From positions 3,232,545 through 3,296,544 of the forward strand of contig CM059971.1 in assembly GCA_030490835.1 (NCBI GenBank): 64,000 nucleotides of DNA. Direction: 5' to 3'. The first letter of the stretch is position 1; every line of letters begins with the position of its first letter. Shown here one piece after another: positions 1 to 11,868 of this stretch. The stretch comes from Annona cherimola. Its lineage: Eukaryota; Streptophyta; Magnoliopsida; Magnoliales; Annonaceae. Position numbers and translations under genes: made by a program. Below the pieces are notes generated by a model. It made no database searches. It saw only the letters and a program-made list of their open reading frames with translations, and was not told where the DNA came from.

Positions 1-231
1 ATTGGAATGATGCTATTGTCTTCCAATCAGAATCCTCAAGGTAGGTCCAATGATGCTATAAGACGGGGGTAGAGTTGGAAGGCGTAGTAGGGTAGTTGTG
101 TGAGAAAACGATTAAAAGTAAGTTGAAAAGTAAGTGATTTTCAGTATTTGGATTGAAAAAAAGGGTTCATCAAAAACTTGTGTGTGCATGATAATGATGT
201 CGCATGTAGGTGTTCATCCACATATTGAAAC

Positions 232-375
232 ATGTCCCATGTAGCTGAGATTTTTCCGTTGACGAGAATTATAGTAGGTTCTTTATCTAATTTGCACCGG
301 ATATTATACAGAGGTAACCCACAATGGATTGACATTGTATCCTCCAACAGACGCATTGCTTTCACTTATGAGCAG
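232..375 (+). other. Exon-like open segment, copy 1 of 3
   Basis: An ATG-initiated open segment of 48 codons ends at CAG followed by GTATTA, which looks like a splice donor. The predicted peptide starts MSHVAEIFPL and ends RRIAFTYEQ. The same segment stays open in the copies at 11725 and 25592, with only a few substitutions. The opposite strand is also open over this interval in all three copies (for example 141-365), so the coding strand is uncertain. I do not recognise the family. It may be a gene fragment carried along by the duplications. Confidence 0.3.
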
Positions 376-3300
376 GTATTAACACATGCTTGTTGCTCAG
401 TGTGTTTTATTCCTTGCATGCCCTCCCTCCATTTCATCACCATCATTGTTAGTTATTTCCTACCTGTATGGTCAGCTGCATGGATTTTGTTGTGTTATTC
501 TTAAATTATGTTTTTAGTAATCTTTAGCGTCTTCATATCTTGTTTAATTTAGTTTATCCACTTTTTTTTTGGGACTTTGTTTGCTTTTTTTTTTTGAATA
601 AACTCAACTCTCCTAATTGATATCTTTTGGAGCTTTCGTTATAAAACGCCCTTTGGTGGAGACTTGCTCTTCATACTTGGGTAATGTAAATTTTATTCTT
701 GCTTTGTAGTTAGTTTTCAGTATCGCAATTGTTAATTTTAAATTTACAGTTTTAATTCTTTGATTAGATTTAGTACTTTAGTTCATGCTTCGTAATTTTT
801 TGATTAAATTTAATGCATTTTCTTTTACTACTTTCATAGATAAATTTTTATTCATTTCCCTCTCTCTATCATTTTCTTTTCCTTTTCCTCTCCGCCTCAA
901 TTCTCTCTCTATCTTCTCTCATGTCTCTCCCTAACTCTATTTGCTACTTTCTTGCTAGTAGTACACTTTTAGGTTTTACATATTTACTTGCTATCTTTAT
1001 TTACTGCGTGATAATACCACAGGGTATAAATTTCAATTACTTTTCACTTTTAATTAGTGAGTATTTATTGGGTAAGATCTTTGGTCTAGTTAAGTTTCTA
1101 TTTTACAACTACATATTGGTGTTTAGGCTGGAGGTTTAAAGGCAAATGCCTTGGTGGATTTATGATTATTGAATTATGACCTTGTGAGATTTTTTTTTTT
1201 TTATTCAGCCCCTTTTACCTACCCGTGAGCAATATACAACTCGATTTGTTAATATTAATCCATTGCAACTTCTCATAGTATTTTAAAGTATTTGGGGTTT
1301 TTTATTTTTTATTTTTCCTTCTGCTCACTGTATTTTAAGTCTCGACACTTATTAGGTACCGAGTCACTTCAAATTACGTGGAATGGAAAGCAAATTTATC
1401 AATCTCATAGTGAATCAATGAATGCGTGTGGTTGTTTAGATGATAATGAAAAGTGGACGTTCGCTCTTAAATTAATTTTTTAATTTTTGTTTTTCAGTTG
1501 TGTGGACCTCAACTAAATTTTGTCATTTAGAAATTTGAATTCATTTTCGGCCGGGTAAATAAAAGGAATTTAAGGCAGCGAGTATATATAATTATTAGCC
1601 TGTTGCTTATACCCACGAGCGCTGAAAATGTTGTCATTTTGTTTCTAATCTCTAGAAATATAAGCACAGAGACAACAAACAGAGCAAAAAATGGTTATCA
1701 CTTTTGCCGCGAATGCTACAGTTTATTGCAGCGATATATTGTTTATACTCTTAAGTTTTATTATAAAAAAATGTAAGAAGTAACCTGCTGTAGTCTTCAT
1801 GGAAACAACAATTGCTCGTTCGTATATTGGTTGTGATTATTTTTTAAATCCAACTTGTTGATTATGTTTCAAATTATCTTTTAGCTGGACATTAGTTATT
1901 ATTTTACAGAAATTTCGGTGGGTAACAAAACAAAATAACTAAAATGTAACAAAATACATAAATATGAAAAAATAATAATATTTTACAGAAATTTTGAATG
2001 AAGTTGAATGTAACAAAACCCAGACAATTGTTGTTATTAAACAAGGATTGCTCTTGATTCTCTTAAACCTCATAAACTGATCTATGGGAGATATCTTTAC
2101 TAACTTTATGTATTAACTATTCCAACACATAATTTAAAAAAATAAAAGAGTTTCTGTTGACTCGGGGAATATTTGAGTGTTGTACCATAGTTGTGGTTAA
2201 TTATGTTGCAAATGGGGCTTAAACAATCATGAAATTAAAATCCAACACATCAAATATAAAATTAAAAAAATGAATTCACTCTTGCTATGGTTGTAGCCTT
2301 GTTTTCATGTCTTGTGATGAGATGTAAATGATGAAAGTAATATAGTTTTTTCCGTTATCAAAGATATAGTTGTTGCATTGGTTGCAATATTTAAGAGTGC
2401 AAAGTATTGGATTATATTTGTCTAGTATCATTACTTACAAGACCTATCTACATGTATATAAAATCAATATAATAAAATAATTTAATATGAAAAATCAATT
2501 TTAAAATTTTTTATACAATATTTAAACCATCTCGAATATAATATTTATATAGATAAATAATTCTATACTTGTTAATTTACATATATTTAACATATAAATA
2601 AATCAAGTGTACCATTTTTAGATATGTGTAAATTTTTTTAGATTGAAAAGTTTTAACTTGATAATTTTTTTTCGTCGAGAGTGAAAAGTTTTAACTTGAT
2701 AATTTTTTTTGTAGAGAGTGAAAAGTTTTAACTTGACGACTTTTTGTTATTATCAAACACGCTCTAAAGTTGTTGTAAATTGATTTTTTGAGGTAGGCTA
2801 AGCGATGCATTTGCCTATTCCCAGATAACAGGATTACTTTTCGATATTAAATATAATAAATGAAAGGAATTGGTATCAAATATTAAAATACTAAAAATGT
2901 AAGGGGTTATATAGAACTGAGCTAATTTTAAAATAGGGTAGAGGTTATTAGAAAATTGTAACTACCGTATCGTCTTTATAGTATATTGATGGTGCATACA
3001 AACGTGGTATCAACATGTTTTGCTTTAATTTTTTTACTTTTTTCTTTTTACAGTTTTTGTCTAAGTGTTTTTAAAATATAAACTAAGTTTTCACATTTTT
3101 GAATAGATGCGTATATTCTTTTCATTTTTAAAGATGGGAATATTTTTAATATATATGTATACACAGATCTTTAAATATCTCAAAAAAATATATGCGTGTA
3201 TCCAAAAATAGTAAAATTTGATTTATATATTAAATGCACTTAGATACACAAGTGTATAAAGGAAAAACAAAAAAATTGTTAAAAACGGGTTTCTTGAGGT

Positions 3301-4597
3301 GAGCTAAACAGGATATTTACTTAGCCCGGCCTAACACAATCATTCCTCTTTTTAAATTATCATCATAAGGTTTGAATAAGTGTGCAAATTACATCAAAAC
3401 ATAGTGTTAAACAAACCTTTGGCTTCTCCATATAATGTTGGAGAGGGAGGCACAATAGTTATCAATGTAAGGTAATATGCTACCTTACAGTCGTGAACTC
3501 TCCTAATCCTAATCAACATCCGTTCGAGATCTCAATTTGTAAGTTGTTGATTCTTTTTAGATCTATCAAGATTTTTAGGATTTTATTTCTAAAAACTTAA
3601 AAGTTATGCATTCATCATGTAAATGAGATAATTTTGTTATGATATATTTAAAGAAGTCGTTTTCCTAATTATTTAATGGATTAAAATTTTATTTATTATT
3701 GGGTGAATTTGATGGAAAATCCATTCCATCGAATTAAAATCAAATGTACTAATTAAAAGCTAAAATAGAAGAATTTAATGGAATATGCCTATTTTTTCTT
3801 AAAATCTAACTTGCTCGTTATGTTTGAAATTTTCTTTTTAGCTAGAAATTAGTTATTATTTTACAATACATTTCGGTGGGTTACAAAACAAAATCACTAA
3901 AATGTAACAAAATGCATATATAAGGAAAATATCATTTAGATAATATGTTTAGATTATATCTTTTAGTAAGTATAAAAATAAAGAGTTGAGCTTGAGTGTA
4001 GCGCGTTAGCAGTTATTACTGTGGAAATTCAACGTCTTCTTAGAATCCGTAACAATTTGAGAATCTGTAATAATTCGAGAGATAAAAGACCGCTTGTAAT
4101 AAGAAAATACATATACAACTCTAAATATCCACAGCTAATGTAACAACCATATCTATGACAACATGGACAACTTAATCTACAAATAATATTAACTTTTTAA
4201 AATGTTACATTTTAATATTTTTTTACCTGTCGAAATATTTTGTAAAATAATAATTGATATCTAGCTAAAAATGATAATTTCAAATGTAATGAACAAGTGA
4301 GATTTGAAAAAAAGACGATTAAAATATTAAATTGAAGGTGCCAATTAATGGTGAAAGGAAAGCTTCACATGGCCGTCCCATAGTTGTCATACGGCCGGCC
4401 ATAGCTGCCCCATAGCTAGGCCCAGCCGGACAAAAATTTTACGCGAAGCGCCTCATCTTTTTTCATTTTGCAAAATATGCCCAATAAGATTTTTACAAGA
4501 TTCTCAAATGACATTCTTTAAATTTTTTCGACTTTCAAGCCTGTGGATTGACCCCTTCTCTACCTGCTTGAGGTAGCATTTTTTTTTGTATGAGGAG

Positions 4598-4986
4598 TAA
4601 TCATATTAACTAGGGATAAGTAATGTCTCACTTAGCCACTTCAAAAAAACTCATTCGACAATTTTTTTTTACTTTTTTCTTTATATACTTATTTATCTAA
4701 GAGCATTCAACATATAAATTAAGTTTTATCATTTTTTGATATGATTTATTTTTTGATATTTTTAAACATCTATAAGTATATATGTATTTAAAATACTCCT
4801 ATCTTTAAAAATGTAAAAAAAAGATATGCACATATCCAGAAATGGTAAAACTTGATTTATATGTTAAATACACTTAGATAAACAAGTATATCGAGAAATT
4901 TTTTTTTTTTTAAAAAGTTGTGGTTAATGGATTTTTTGGAGTGGATCAAGCAAAACATTTGCTTAGAATAGGCTAACATGATCATT
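4598..4986. repeat. Foldback MITE, family A
   Basis: The two halves are inverted copies of each other. The left half (TCTCACTTAGCC, then a T-run, then ACTTATTTATCTAAG and AAGTTTTATCATTTTT) returns as the reverse complement on the right. This gives a potential hairpin of about 190 bp per arm. Related elements occur at 14862-15256, 15804-16173, 23502-23892 and 32131-32514, with partial copies near 3027-3342, 14118-14280 and 21540-21735. There is no coding capacity. Length and structure fit a miniature inverted-repeat element. I did not find a clear target duplication, so the superfamily is open. Confidence 0.65.
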
Positions 4987-5526
4987 TTTTTACCCCAAAA
5001 TCCCTACATCGACCCCTTGATTGTTTTCCATCGTCACCTATAAAGCATACCCTAGCCAATCTTATCTTCCATCATTCCCCTTTGCACACTTCTTCTCATC
5101 TAGCACTATTTAAATCTTCACGCCATCAACATTACATGCATGACAAATAAGTTTGGCCCATCTCATCTGCTCATTTCTTTTTTTTTTTTCCTTAAAGAAA
5201 AAAAGAAAGCAGGTATATGATGTCTTTATTGCACCGTCATGACGTGAGTCTATTAGCAAAGATATACAAACTTCATGTGTGTATTTGCGAAATTAAAATA
5301 TACTCACATAATTTTTAAAATTACAAATGTACCAATATAGTTGTGTATTTTTATAAATACATCCATGCCCAGATGATGCAATAACGTCGCGGTGACAGCG
5401 TATATTTGCAATTATGATCAAACTATATGAAGATTATTTATAATTCGAAATTATAAGAGTATATCTATACTTATAATTAAATTAAGTAAATATAGATGCA
5501 AATTCTTCAAAATATTGATTATATGG

Positions 5527-5534
5527 TATAAAGA
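5527..5534 (+). promoter_or_regulatory. Possible TATA box of the CHR28-like fragment
   Basis: TATAAAGA lies about 110 bp upstream of a CT-rich, 5'UTR-like stretch and a GC-rich leader that begins a gene-like segment on the plus strand. Spacing and context suit a plant core promoter, but the downstream gene is broken, so activity is unproven. Confidence 0.3.
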
Positions 5535-5780
5535 GGGCGGATATGCAAATTATCCAACCATCAACCACCGTTCCCAGCTCCCAACTCGATCTCTCTTTTG
5601 CCTTCTTTTTCTTTTATTAATCTGAATCCCTAGCATAGCCTTGTGGCCGCCGCTCCGCTCCCGCTCCCGCTCCCGCTCCGCGATGCCCTTTCAAATCTAG
5701 CCCTTTCTAATTTCGGAAAACAACGCTTTCTTTTGACCGATCGCGTGGTGAACGTTGCGGGAAAACCTCCCTCCTGTTTT

Positions 5781-6050
5781 TCTCGCACCTTCCGCCTCCC
5801 GATCTCTCTCCCTCCTTACCTCCCTCCGGCTTTTCTCGCACCTTCCGCCTCCAGTTCTCTCTCCCTCCTTACCTCCCTCCGGCTTTTCTCGCACCTTCCG
5901 CCTCCAGATCTCTCTCCCTCCTTACCTCCCTCCGGCTTTTCTCGCACCTTCCGCCTCCAGTTCTCTCTCCCTCCTTACCTCCCTTCGACTTCTCTCGCAC
6001 CTTCCGCCTCCAGTTCTCCCTCCCTCCTTACCTCCCTCCGGTTTTTCTCG
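5781..6050 (+). repeat. 53-bp minisatellite in a leader, about 6 copies
   Basis: The landmark TCTCGCAC recurs at 5781, 5834, 5887, 5940, 5993 and, slightly diverged, 6046: an exact 53-bp period each time. The monomer is pyrimidine-rich, with TTCCGCCTCC and CTCTCCCTCCTTACCTCC. A CGCTCC/CCGCTC hexamer run (about 5650-5677) sits just upstream. Because 53 is not a multiple of three, the reading frame rotates with each copy; the Ser/Leu/Pro-rich open frames here are a by-product of composition, not a protein. The array lies between a possible TATA box and the first recognisable codons of the CHR28-like fragment, so it probably expanded inside a 5'UTR. Confidence 0.85.
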
Positions 6051-6198
6051 CACGCACGTTAGCATCGTTCTGCCCGTCTTTCTTCTAGATATTTCGTTCA
6101 TCCAACCTCAACTTAAAAAATCTAACTGTAATTTAGGGATCCGCCCTGCGATTCTCCAAATCTTCATTCTCTGTATCGTTTTCCATGATTCCTTACTG

Positions 6199-7460
6199 AT
6201 GTTGCAAGCCGACAGTTTCAATATTCTGGCGGACGGCGATTTCCATGGCGGTGATTCGGAGGATTTTTTCATTGACATCGGTAGCATGGTCGCCATCCTC
6301 GCCGAGCCCGATCAGCCCGATCATCAACCCGCGGTATTCTTTTTTCTTTTCTCTTTTCAAAATTTCACTTCCAATGAAATGGGCGTTTTGTCAATTTTCA
6401 TATTCGAACTTTTTTTCCGAGAATATTATGAAGATTTGTCTGATCCGCCACTTCCTTGGTTTTTACGATTACAGAGTGAAATAATTCGAATTGTTGAGGT
6501 GCTCTGTGAGGGGTGATCTCCAAATTATTCACTCGTATTAGGGTTTATTAGATCCTGCAAACTGCTTAGGTCGGATCACGTGCGCAATGGATAGGTTTAG
6601 GAGAATTTTTTGATTGCAATGGATTGGTTTGTTGTAGCCTAAGGTAATTCACACAAAGCTCCAACTAATGCGGTCGTTCTCTCAGTGCGTTTTTTCCGTT
6701 ATATTTTGCACTTAGGAGACGTACCTCCTTCAATCTTCCGTTTTACCTGAAAGTCAGATCTTCATGAACAGAGGAAGGTTTTTACATTGCGTAATTTTGT
6801 CCATACTGTACACGGTGTACAGTTCCAATGTTCTAACCAGTAAGTCTGCCTCTCTTTGGTGATCCTCTTTGCAATCTCAATCCAGGAACACGTGTCTGAT
6901 CTGATATTAAAATTTCAATTGCTGATTGATATTCCACAAAGGCTCTTTGGATGTTCCAGTTATTAGATGTGTCAGCACCTTGGGAATGTTGTTCTCCACC
7001 TTAATCTACACTTTTTTCTACTATTTTTCAAAATGGGACCTTTTTGGTAATTTTCCTGCCAATTTATATCTTGATTGTTTGTTGGGCGTAATGGATATAT
7101 TTATTGGGAAAGTCCACTTGATCCTACCTTTCGTACCATGTGTTGAGGAAAGTTTTTACCTTGTGTAATTTTGTCTACGGTGCACACCGTGTAGAGTTAC
7201 AATGTTCGATCCAGTAAGTCTGCTCTAAGATTTTATAGCTCATCCCCATGATCCTACCTTCCGTATCATGTGTTGAGGAAAGTTATAATGCAGATGCTGA
7301 TGCTGATGTATTCATTCTTGAAGAAATTAGTGACCCTAAATATCTAGTGCACAATAAACCTTATTCATTTTCTCAACCCTCTTCAACACCTGACATGAGG
7401 GACAAGGAATAAAGGAAATGATGAGAGGCTCACCTTTCAAGTTGCATTAGAGGCGACTGT
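6199..7460 (+). pseudogene. 5' fragment of a SNF2/helicase-like transcription factor gene (CHR28 type)
   Basis: Three coding-like blocks lie in order. Block 1 (6199-6333, 45 codons) starts ATG and ends at a GT donor; it encodes an acidic stretch with GGDSEDFFIDIGSMVAIL. Block 2 (about 7288-7401) encodes DVFILEEISDPKYLV and ends at a TAA. Block 3, in the +1 frame relative to block 2 (about 7393-7440), encodes NDERLTFQVALE. In plant CHR28-type SNF2 ATPases an acidic N-terminus is followed, just before the helicase core, by a motif much like block 3; this is from family memory and was not searched. Block 2 to block 3 requires a frameshift or a missed intron, and the expected donor after block 3 reads GAG-GC rather than GAG-GT. 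No DEAD/helicase C core is present anywhere in the window, so this is a truncated relic. An intact gene with distant exons is unlikely but possible. Confidence 0.45.
6771..7224 (+). repeat. Pair of local direct repeats about 80 bp long
   Basis: A block at 6771-6852 (GAGGAAGGTTTTTACATTG to CAGTAAGTCTGCC) returns at 7145-7224 with about a dozen differences. A further short duplication (GATCCTACCTT, then ATGTGTTGAGGAAAG) occurs at 7120 and 7250. They lie inside what would be an intron of the CHR28-like fragment and suggest local slippage or unequal exchange. Confidence 0.6.
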
Positions 7461-8718
7461 AAAAGATCTTTCACCTTTGTTTTGGTTTATTTGTTCGTAA
7501 TTTCTATCTATAGAATCATTTTCGACCAGTAACTTACCGAAATTCGAGAGTACTTAGATTCCTCGTAAAACTTTATTGTCACCACTTTTCTCTTCAGAAT
7601 GTCTACAATGTTGCCTCTAGAGCAAAGGCATTTGTTATGATTATCCTGCCACACATCAGATATTAAACGTCGTGCTCGTATGTATGTCTATAAAGAAGAA
7701 AATGATTAGATTTTTCTGTAGGGACGAATTATATGTGGTGGTTCACTGGAACTGCTTGGTTGGAGGAAACGATGGAATGTTTGATATAATGGGCTGATGA
7801 TCCGTGAATACTAGGCTGCCAACCGAAAACACCATCAGATTACCCTTTGGGTTACCCTGTGGCTGCCAATTTCATTGACTAACTTCTCTATAATATTTTA
7901 CTTTTGAGTAGCCACTCTTTTATGTTTCCATGATTCTGTCTCCAAACTGCAGCATCTGTAGTTGTGAGCTTAAGTGTGGGAGCCATCATCCTCCCTTTTC
8001 ATTAGTGTTTACACTGTTTTGTTCTATATATATGGACATGTCTCTTTTTGCATGAACTATTTAACTTTCCTTATTTAGTTAAAAACTATTTTAAGAATCT
8101 CAATTAAAACATAATTAACGAGAGAGAAATGTATGTAGCCATAAAATAAACAATATGAAAATAAATAAGAGACGATTGGTTAGTAATAACGTAAGCGATA
8201 GAAGCAAAATTACTATGAATCATGAAATCAAAAGTAAGCATTTGTATCACAAAACTGATGTGTTTAGACAAAAGCAAAATTGAAGTAGGCCGGATGGATT
8301 ATCGATTAAACGGTTTGAAGTCTTTCCCCTATATTTATTCTGTCTTTGTTTGGCTTCTTTTTCAAGTTCGATTATTCAACAGTCTAATCAAACTGCCGTC
8401 GGTGCTCTCAGGTTGTCTCTTTCCATGCCATCTTATTTCCATAAAATTATATTTTGTGCATGTATATTAAAGATAACAACATTTAAGTTAGGGGCTGGGT
8501 TTGTTTAGCTTAAATTTTTAAAAAATAAAATTTAAGAAAGCGAAAGGAAAAGAAAAGAGAATAAAAAAGAAAAAATAAATAAATAAGAAGGAAAATTTAG
8601 AAATAGTATATAAAAAGAGAAATATTTAAAAAAAAGTAAAAGTATATATATTAAAAAAAGAGCATAGAGATAATATGAAAGTGTATCTGCTGTGCTTGGT
8701 AGTGAGCTGAGAAGCAAA
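7461..8718. other. No gene seen
   Basis: AT-rich sequence without a convincing reading frame. A possible acceptor followed by a short open stretch occurs near 7597, but no protein is recognised. Purine-rich A/G tracts occupy 8520-8660. Confidence 0.5.
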
Positions 8719-9465
8719 CTATGATTAGATATATTTGAAAAAATTATTTTCATAGTGCATCTAAAATTTGTCAGCGTCAACTGCACTTGCACACTAATGA
8801 AACTGATGGGCACAAAGATGATATGATTTTTTTCCTCTTATCCAAGCAAGTAACTTTCATTATCATTATGATTGATAGATGTTAGTACGTAAAAAAAAAA
8901 GGAACCCCAAAAATCTTAGTAACCGGGGCTCGACACCTAACAAGTGTACAGACTCGCGTAAAACGGTGAGGGGAAGAAGAATAAAAAAGAAAAAAGATTC
9001 CCTAGATACCCTGAAATATGGTGAGGGGAAGAAGAAAAAAAACCCTAGATACTCTGAAATATGGTGAGGGGAAGAAAAAAAAGAACCCCAGATACCCTGA
9101 AATATGGTGAGGGGAAGAAAAAAAAAAGAACCCCAGATACCCTGAAATATGGTGAGGGGAAGCCAAAAAAAAAGGGACCCCAGATACCCTGAAATATGGT
9201 GAGGGGAGAAAAAAAGAATAACTATCACTATCATATTTTTGATATGGCTGTTACTTTGATTGGATGAGTCGAAAATAATTCATTTAGTGCCTATATTTTC
9301 ATTAGTATACATATACAAATGCTCTACTTTTTTATTTGCGTCATAAAATTTTTTTTACTTATAAACTAATGAAATTCACTTCTAAAGCCCACCATCAAAA
9401 GGAGGAATGCAACGGGATTTTTATCCCTGCTAAAATTAGTAATACACCGAGACTTCCTCTAAAAT
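8719..9465 (+). repeat. Tandem duplication unit 1
   Basis: This unit and 9473-10140 are a direct tandem duplication. Shared landmarks include CAACTGCACTTGCACACTA (8778 and 9531), GGGCACAAAGATGATATGAT, TCTTATCCAAGC, a minisatellite block, and the right-hand TTACTTATAAACTAAT. The copies have diverged by point changes and by different minisatellite copy numbers. Confidence 0.8.
9012..9210 (+). repeat. 43-47 bp minisatellite, 5 copies
   Basis: TGAAATATGGTGAGGGGA recurs at 9012, 9055, 9098, 9143 and 9190. Monomers are separated by A-rich linkers of variable length and the phrase CCCCAGATACCC. The array follows a non-repeated phrase with GGCTCGACACCTAACAAG. Single diverged monomers of the same family, in the opposite orientation, are embedded at about 1275-1350 and 26530-26680. 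Confidence 0.85.
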
Positions 9466-9472
9466 AATCAAT

Positions 9473-10140
9473 CTATAATTAGTTATATTTGAAAAAAATG
9501 TTTTCGTGGCACATTTAAAATTTGTTAGCACCAACTGCACTTGCACACTAGTGAGGTGGGTGGGCACAAAGATGATATGATGTTCTTCCTCTTATCCAAG
9601 CCAGTAACTTTCATTATCATTATGTTTGACAGTTGTTAGTAAGTTTTTTTTAAAAAAAGCCCAAAAATCCTAGTAACCGAGGCTCAACACCTCACAAGTG
9701 TAGAGACTCACGTAAAACAGTGAGGGAAAGGAAAAAAAAAGAAGAAGAAAGAATTCCCAGATACCCTGAAATATGGTGAGGGAAAAAATAAAAATAAAAA
9801 AAATTCCCCGGATACCCTGAAATATGGTGAGGGGATGAATGAAAGAACTCCAGATACCCTGAAATATGGTGAGGGGAGAAAAAAATAAAGATTAAAGAAT
9901 AACTGTCACTGTCATACTTCTGATACGAAGGTTACTTAGATTGGATAAGTTGAAAATGCTTCATCTAGTGCTACATGTTCACTAGTACACATATACATGT
10001 GCTCTACTTTTTTATGTGCTTCATGAAAAAATTTTACTTATAAACTAATAAAATTTACTTCTAAAGCTCACTATCAAAATTAGCAATGCACCGAGATTTT
10101 TATCTCTGCTAAATTTGTAGTACATTGAGATTTACCTTTA
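9473..10140 (+). repeat. Tandem duplication unit 2
   Basis: Second copy of the unit at 8719-9465, starting at the block containing TAGTTATATTTGAAAAAAAT and ending after the ACACCGAG/ACATTGAG-type phrase. It carries the shorter version of the minisatellite. Confidence 0.8.
9767..9880 (+). repeat. Minisatellite, 3 copies (same family as 9012)
   Basis: TGAAATATGGTGAGGG recurs at 9767, 9818 and 9860, with A-rich linkers of unequal length. It differs in copy number from the sister array in the other tandem unit, so the array changed length after, or during, the duplication. Confidence 0.8.
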
Positions 10141-10208
10141 ACATATATTATGCATTATATATCATTTTTTTTGCTAAGCGACTAGCAATGTTTTAGTTGG
10201 ACGTGTGA

Positions 10209-10737
10209 TAAATTTCAAAATTTTCATTTACTTGCTAACCAAACTTTACAAGAAGCTCAAAATTTTCAGGAATTCTCTATGCCTGATTGCAATTCATTGC
10301 CAAATACCTGTGATTCGGACTCGACAAATTCCTCTTATTGGGCAAATCGGTAAATGCATTCTTATCCTCCATATTCACAAACACAATGGCCACCCATACA
10401 AAGCCAATTTTTAGATCATTGATGCTAATTAGAAGCTTATGAAATTACAAATGAGCCACTAGGGCATCAAAAAGAAAATTCTTTATCACATCTACTTAAT
10501 GACCTACTACCTCATAAAAATTATAACTTGAATAAAAATTTTAAAGAATTACAGCAGTTGATCCTCAGTAATGGCCAATCTGTTTCTAAACTAGAAAGTA
10601 AGTTCACGTTAAGATTTCGCTCTTTGATGTTATTCAATGTTCCAAATTGTAATCAATTTCTTAAAGAGCCATGTATTCAGAAGGATCCTTGTTTAAATTG
10701 TAATCAAATCATGCTCTCAATTAATGACACCAATTAA
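10209..10737 (+). pseudogene. Stop-interrupted coding relic, possibly gypsy gag
   Basis: One frame runs through this whole interval with protein-like composition and only three internal stops (after SSYWANR, after SQFLDH and two codons later). The first part is Asn/Gln/Ser-rich; the middle has SYPPYSQTQWPP; the end reads FKELQQLILSNGQSVSKLES. Pro/Gln/Tyr-rich spacers followed by such a heptad-like segment resemble the gag region of Athila-type Ty3/gypsy elements. There is no CCHC knuckle, protease or polymerase nearby. The gag assignment is inference; that it is a decayed coding sequence is better supported. Confidence 0.35.
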
Positions 10738-11724
10738 TTTTAGATAATCTAACGTAAAACGAAGAATGTTATACATTAGGCATCGTTGATACAGTGTTGA
10801 AGCCATCAAAATTCTTGCTAATGAGTCACAGGTGATTTACCTTATGAATTCATGTTGAGTTACTTGCAATTATGTCATCGCTGGTTCATCTGTATGATAC
10901 ATTATTTGCAGCTCCTTCCAAGTTCAGAGGCAGCACCCATATGTGAGCATCTTATTTCAACCTTTCCGACAGCCGTAAGATTATTCACGTCTTCAAGAGT
11001 GTGGCTTAGTTAAAATTTGAATTTTGGTATAGATTTGCAATTGAGTAGGACATGAACGACCATCAATTTGTTTTTGCATCCTGTTGCCCTTGAATTGTGG
11101 AACTTCATCCCCTCTATAAAACTACCTCTTTATTCACCAGTCTTGCTCCCAAACTGTTGCTGTTGCTGTTATTATTAGTTATTATAATTATTTTTAATAT
11201 AGATATTTTCTTTTATTATCTGTAAATGAGTTCCTTTTGCATTGATTGAATTCATTTTCCTTGTTTCACATTGAAGTTCATGGATTAGTTTGTTTGCTGT
11301 GGGAACTCTTCATTCCACATACCCAATGTCAGATGAGTCGTGCTCATTGAACAAAGGGTGCCTAACCCTAGAAACCAGAAGAATATATGCATTTCGCTAA
11401 CCTGAAGATTCTATCGTTACTATTTACTTAATTGATATGTGGTAGCTTCCATGATAGATTCCATGGGGAAGTAAATGCAATTTGCTAGGTTGACCCCTTT
11501 TATTTCCAAATTGGAATGATGCTATCGTCTTTCAATCAGAATCCTCAAAATAGTTCCAATGATGCTATAAGACGGGGTAAAGTTGGAAGGCGTAGGGTAG
11601 TTGTGTGAGAAAATGATTATAAGTAAGTGATTTTCAGTATTTGGATTGAAAAAAAGGGTTCATAAAAAACTTGTGTGTGCATGATAATGATGTCGCATGT
11701 AGGTGTTCATCCACATATTGAAAC

Positions 11725-11868
11725 ATGTCCCATGTAGCTGAGATTTTTCCGTTGACGAGAATTATAGTAGGTTCTTTATCTAATTTGCACCGGATATTAT
11801 ACAGAGGTAACCCACAATGGATTGACATTGTATCCTCCAACAGACGCATTGCTTTCACTTATGAGCAA
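11725..11868 (+). other. Exon-like open segment, copy 2 of 3
   Basis: The peptide matches copy 1 (232-375) across the whole exon-like part. The final codon is CAA before GTATTA, instead of CAG. The frame stays open into the following intron-like part, as in copy 1. The reverse strand is equally open. Confidence 0.3.

Larger units (their letters stand above)
1..5220 (+). repeat. Segmental repeat, copy 1 (left edge outside the window)
   Basis: The first 1.27 kb reads almost base for base like 11512-12975, and parts of it recur at 25390-26560. Further blocks match in the same order: 2440-2690 with 13229-13475, 2829-3022 with 13494-13700 and again 15245-15450, 3290-3800 with 16110-16600, 3806-4245 with 14280-14705, and 4331-5220 with 23226-24110. 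Copy 2 lacks about 1.1 kb that copy 1 has (1275-2375). No intact gene is visible. The stretch is AT-rich, with CT-rich tracts near 850-920 and several foldback elements. The arrangement fits old, low-copy segmental duplication later cut up by insertions and deletions rather than one defined transposon, though a large non-autonomous element cannot be excluded. Confidence 0.75.

Noticed and set aside
5755..6516. Long Ser/Leu/Pro-rich open frame (253 codons)
   Set aside because: It runs through a 53-bp tandem repeat, two frames are open at once, and the repeat shifts frame each unit. Only the part from 6199 has independent support.
8866..9234. 122-codon minus-strand frame with repeated ISGYLGSLFF-like units
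   Set aside because: Direct translation of the minisatellite; no protein signal.
8719..10140. CRISPR-like regularly spaced repeats
   Set aside because: Repeat cores are spaced by A-rich linkers, not unique spacers, in a plant nuclear context; a minisatellite is the correct reading.
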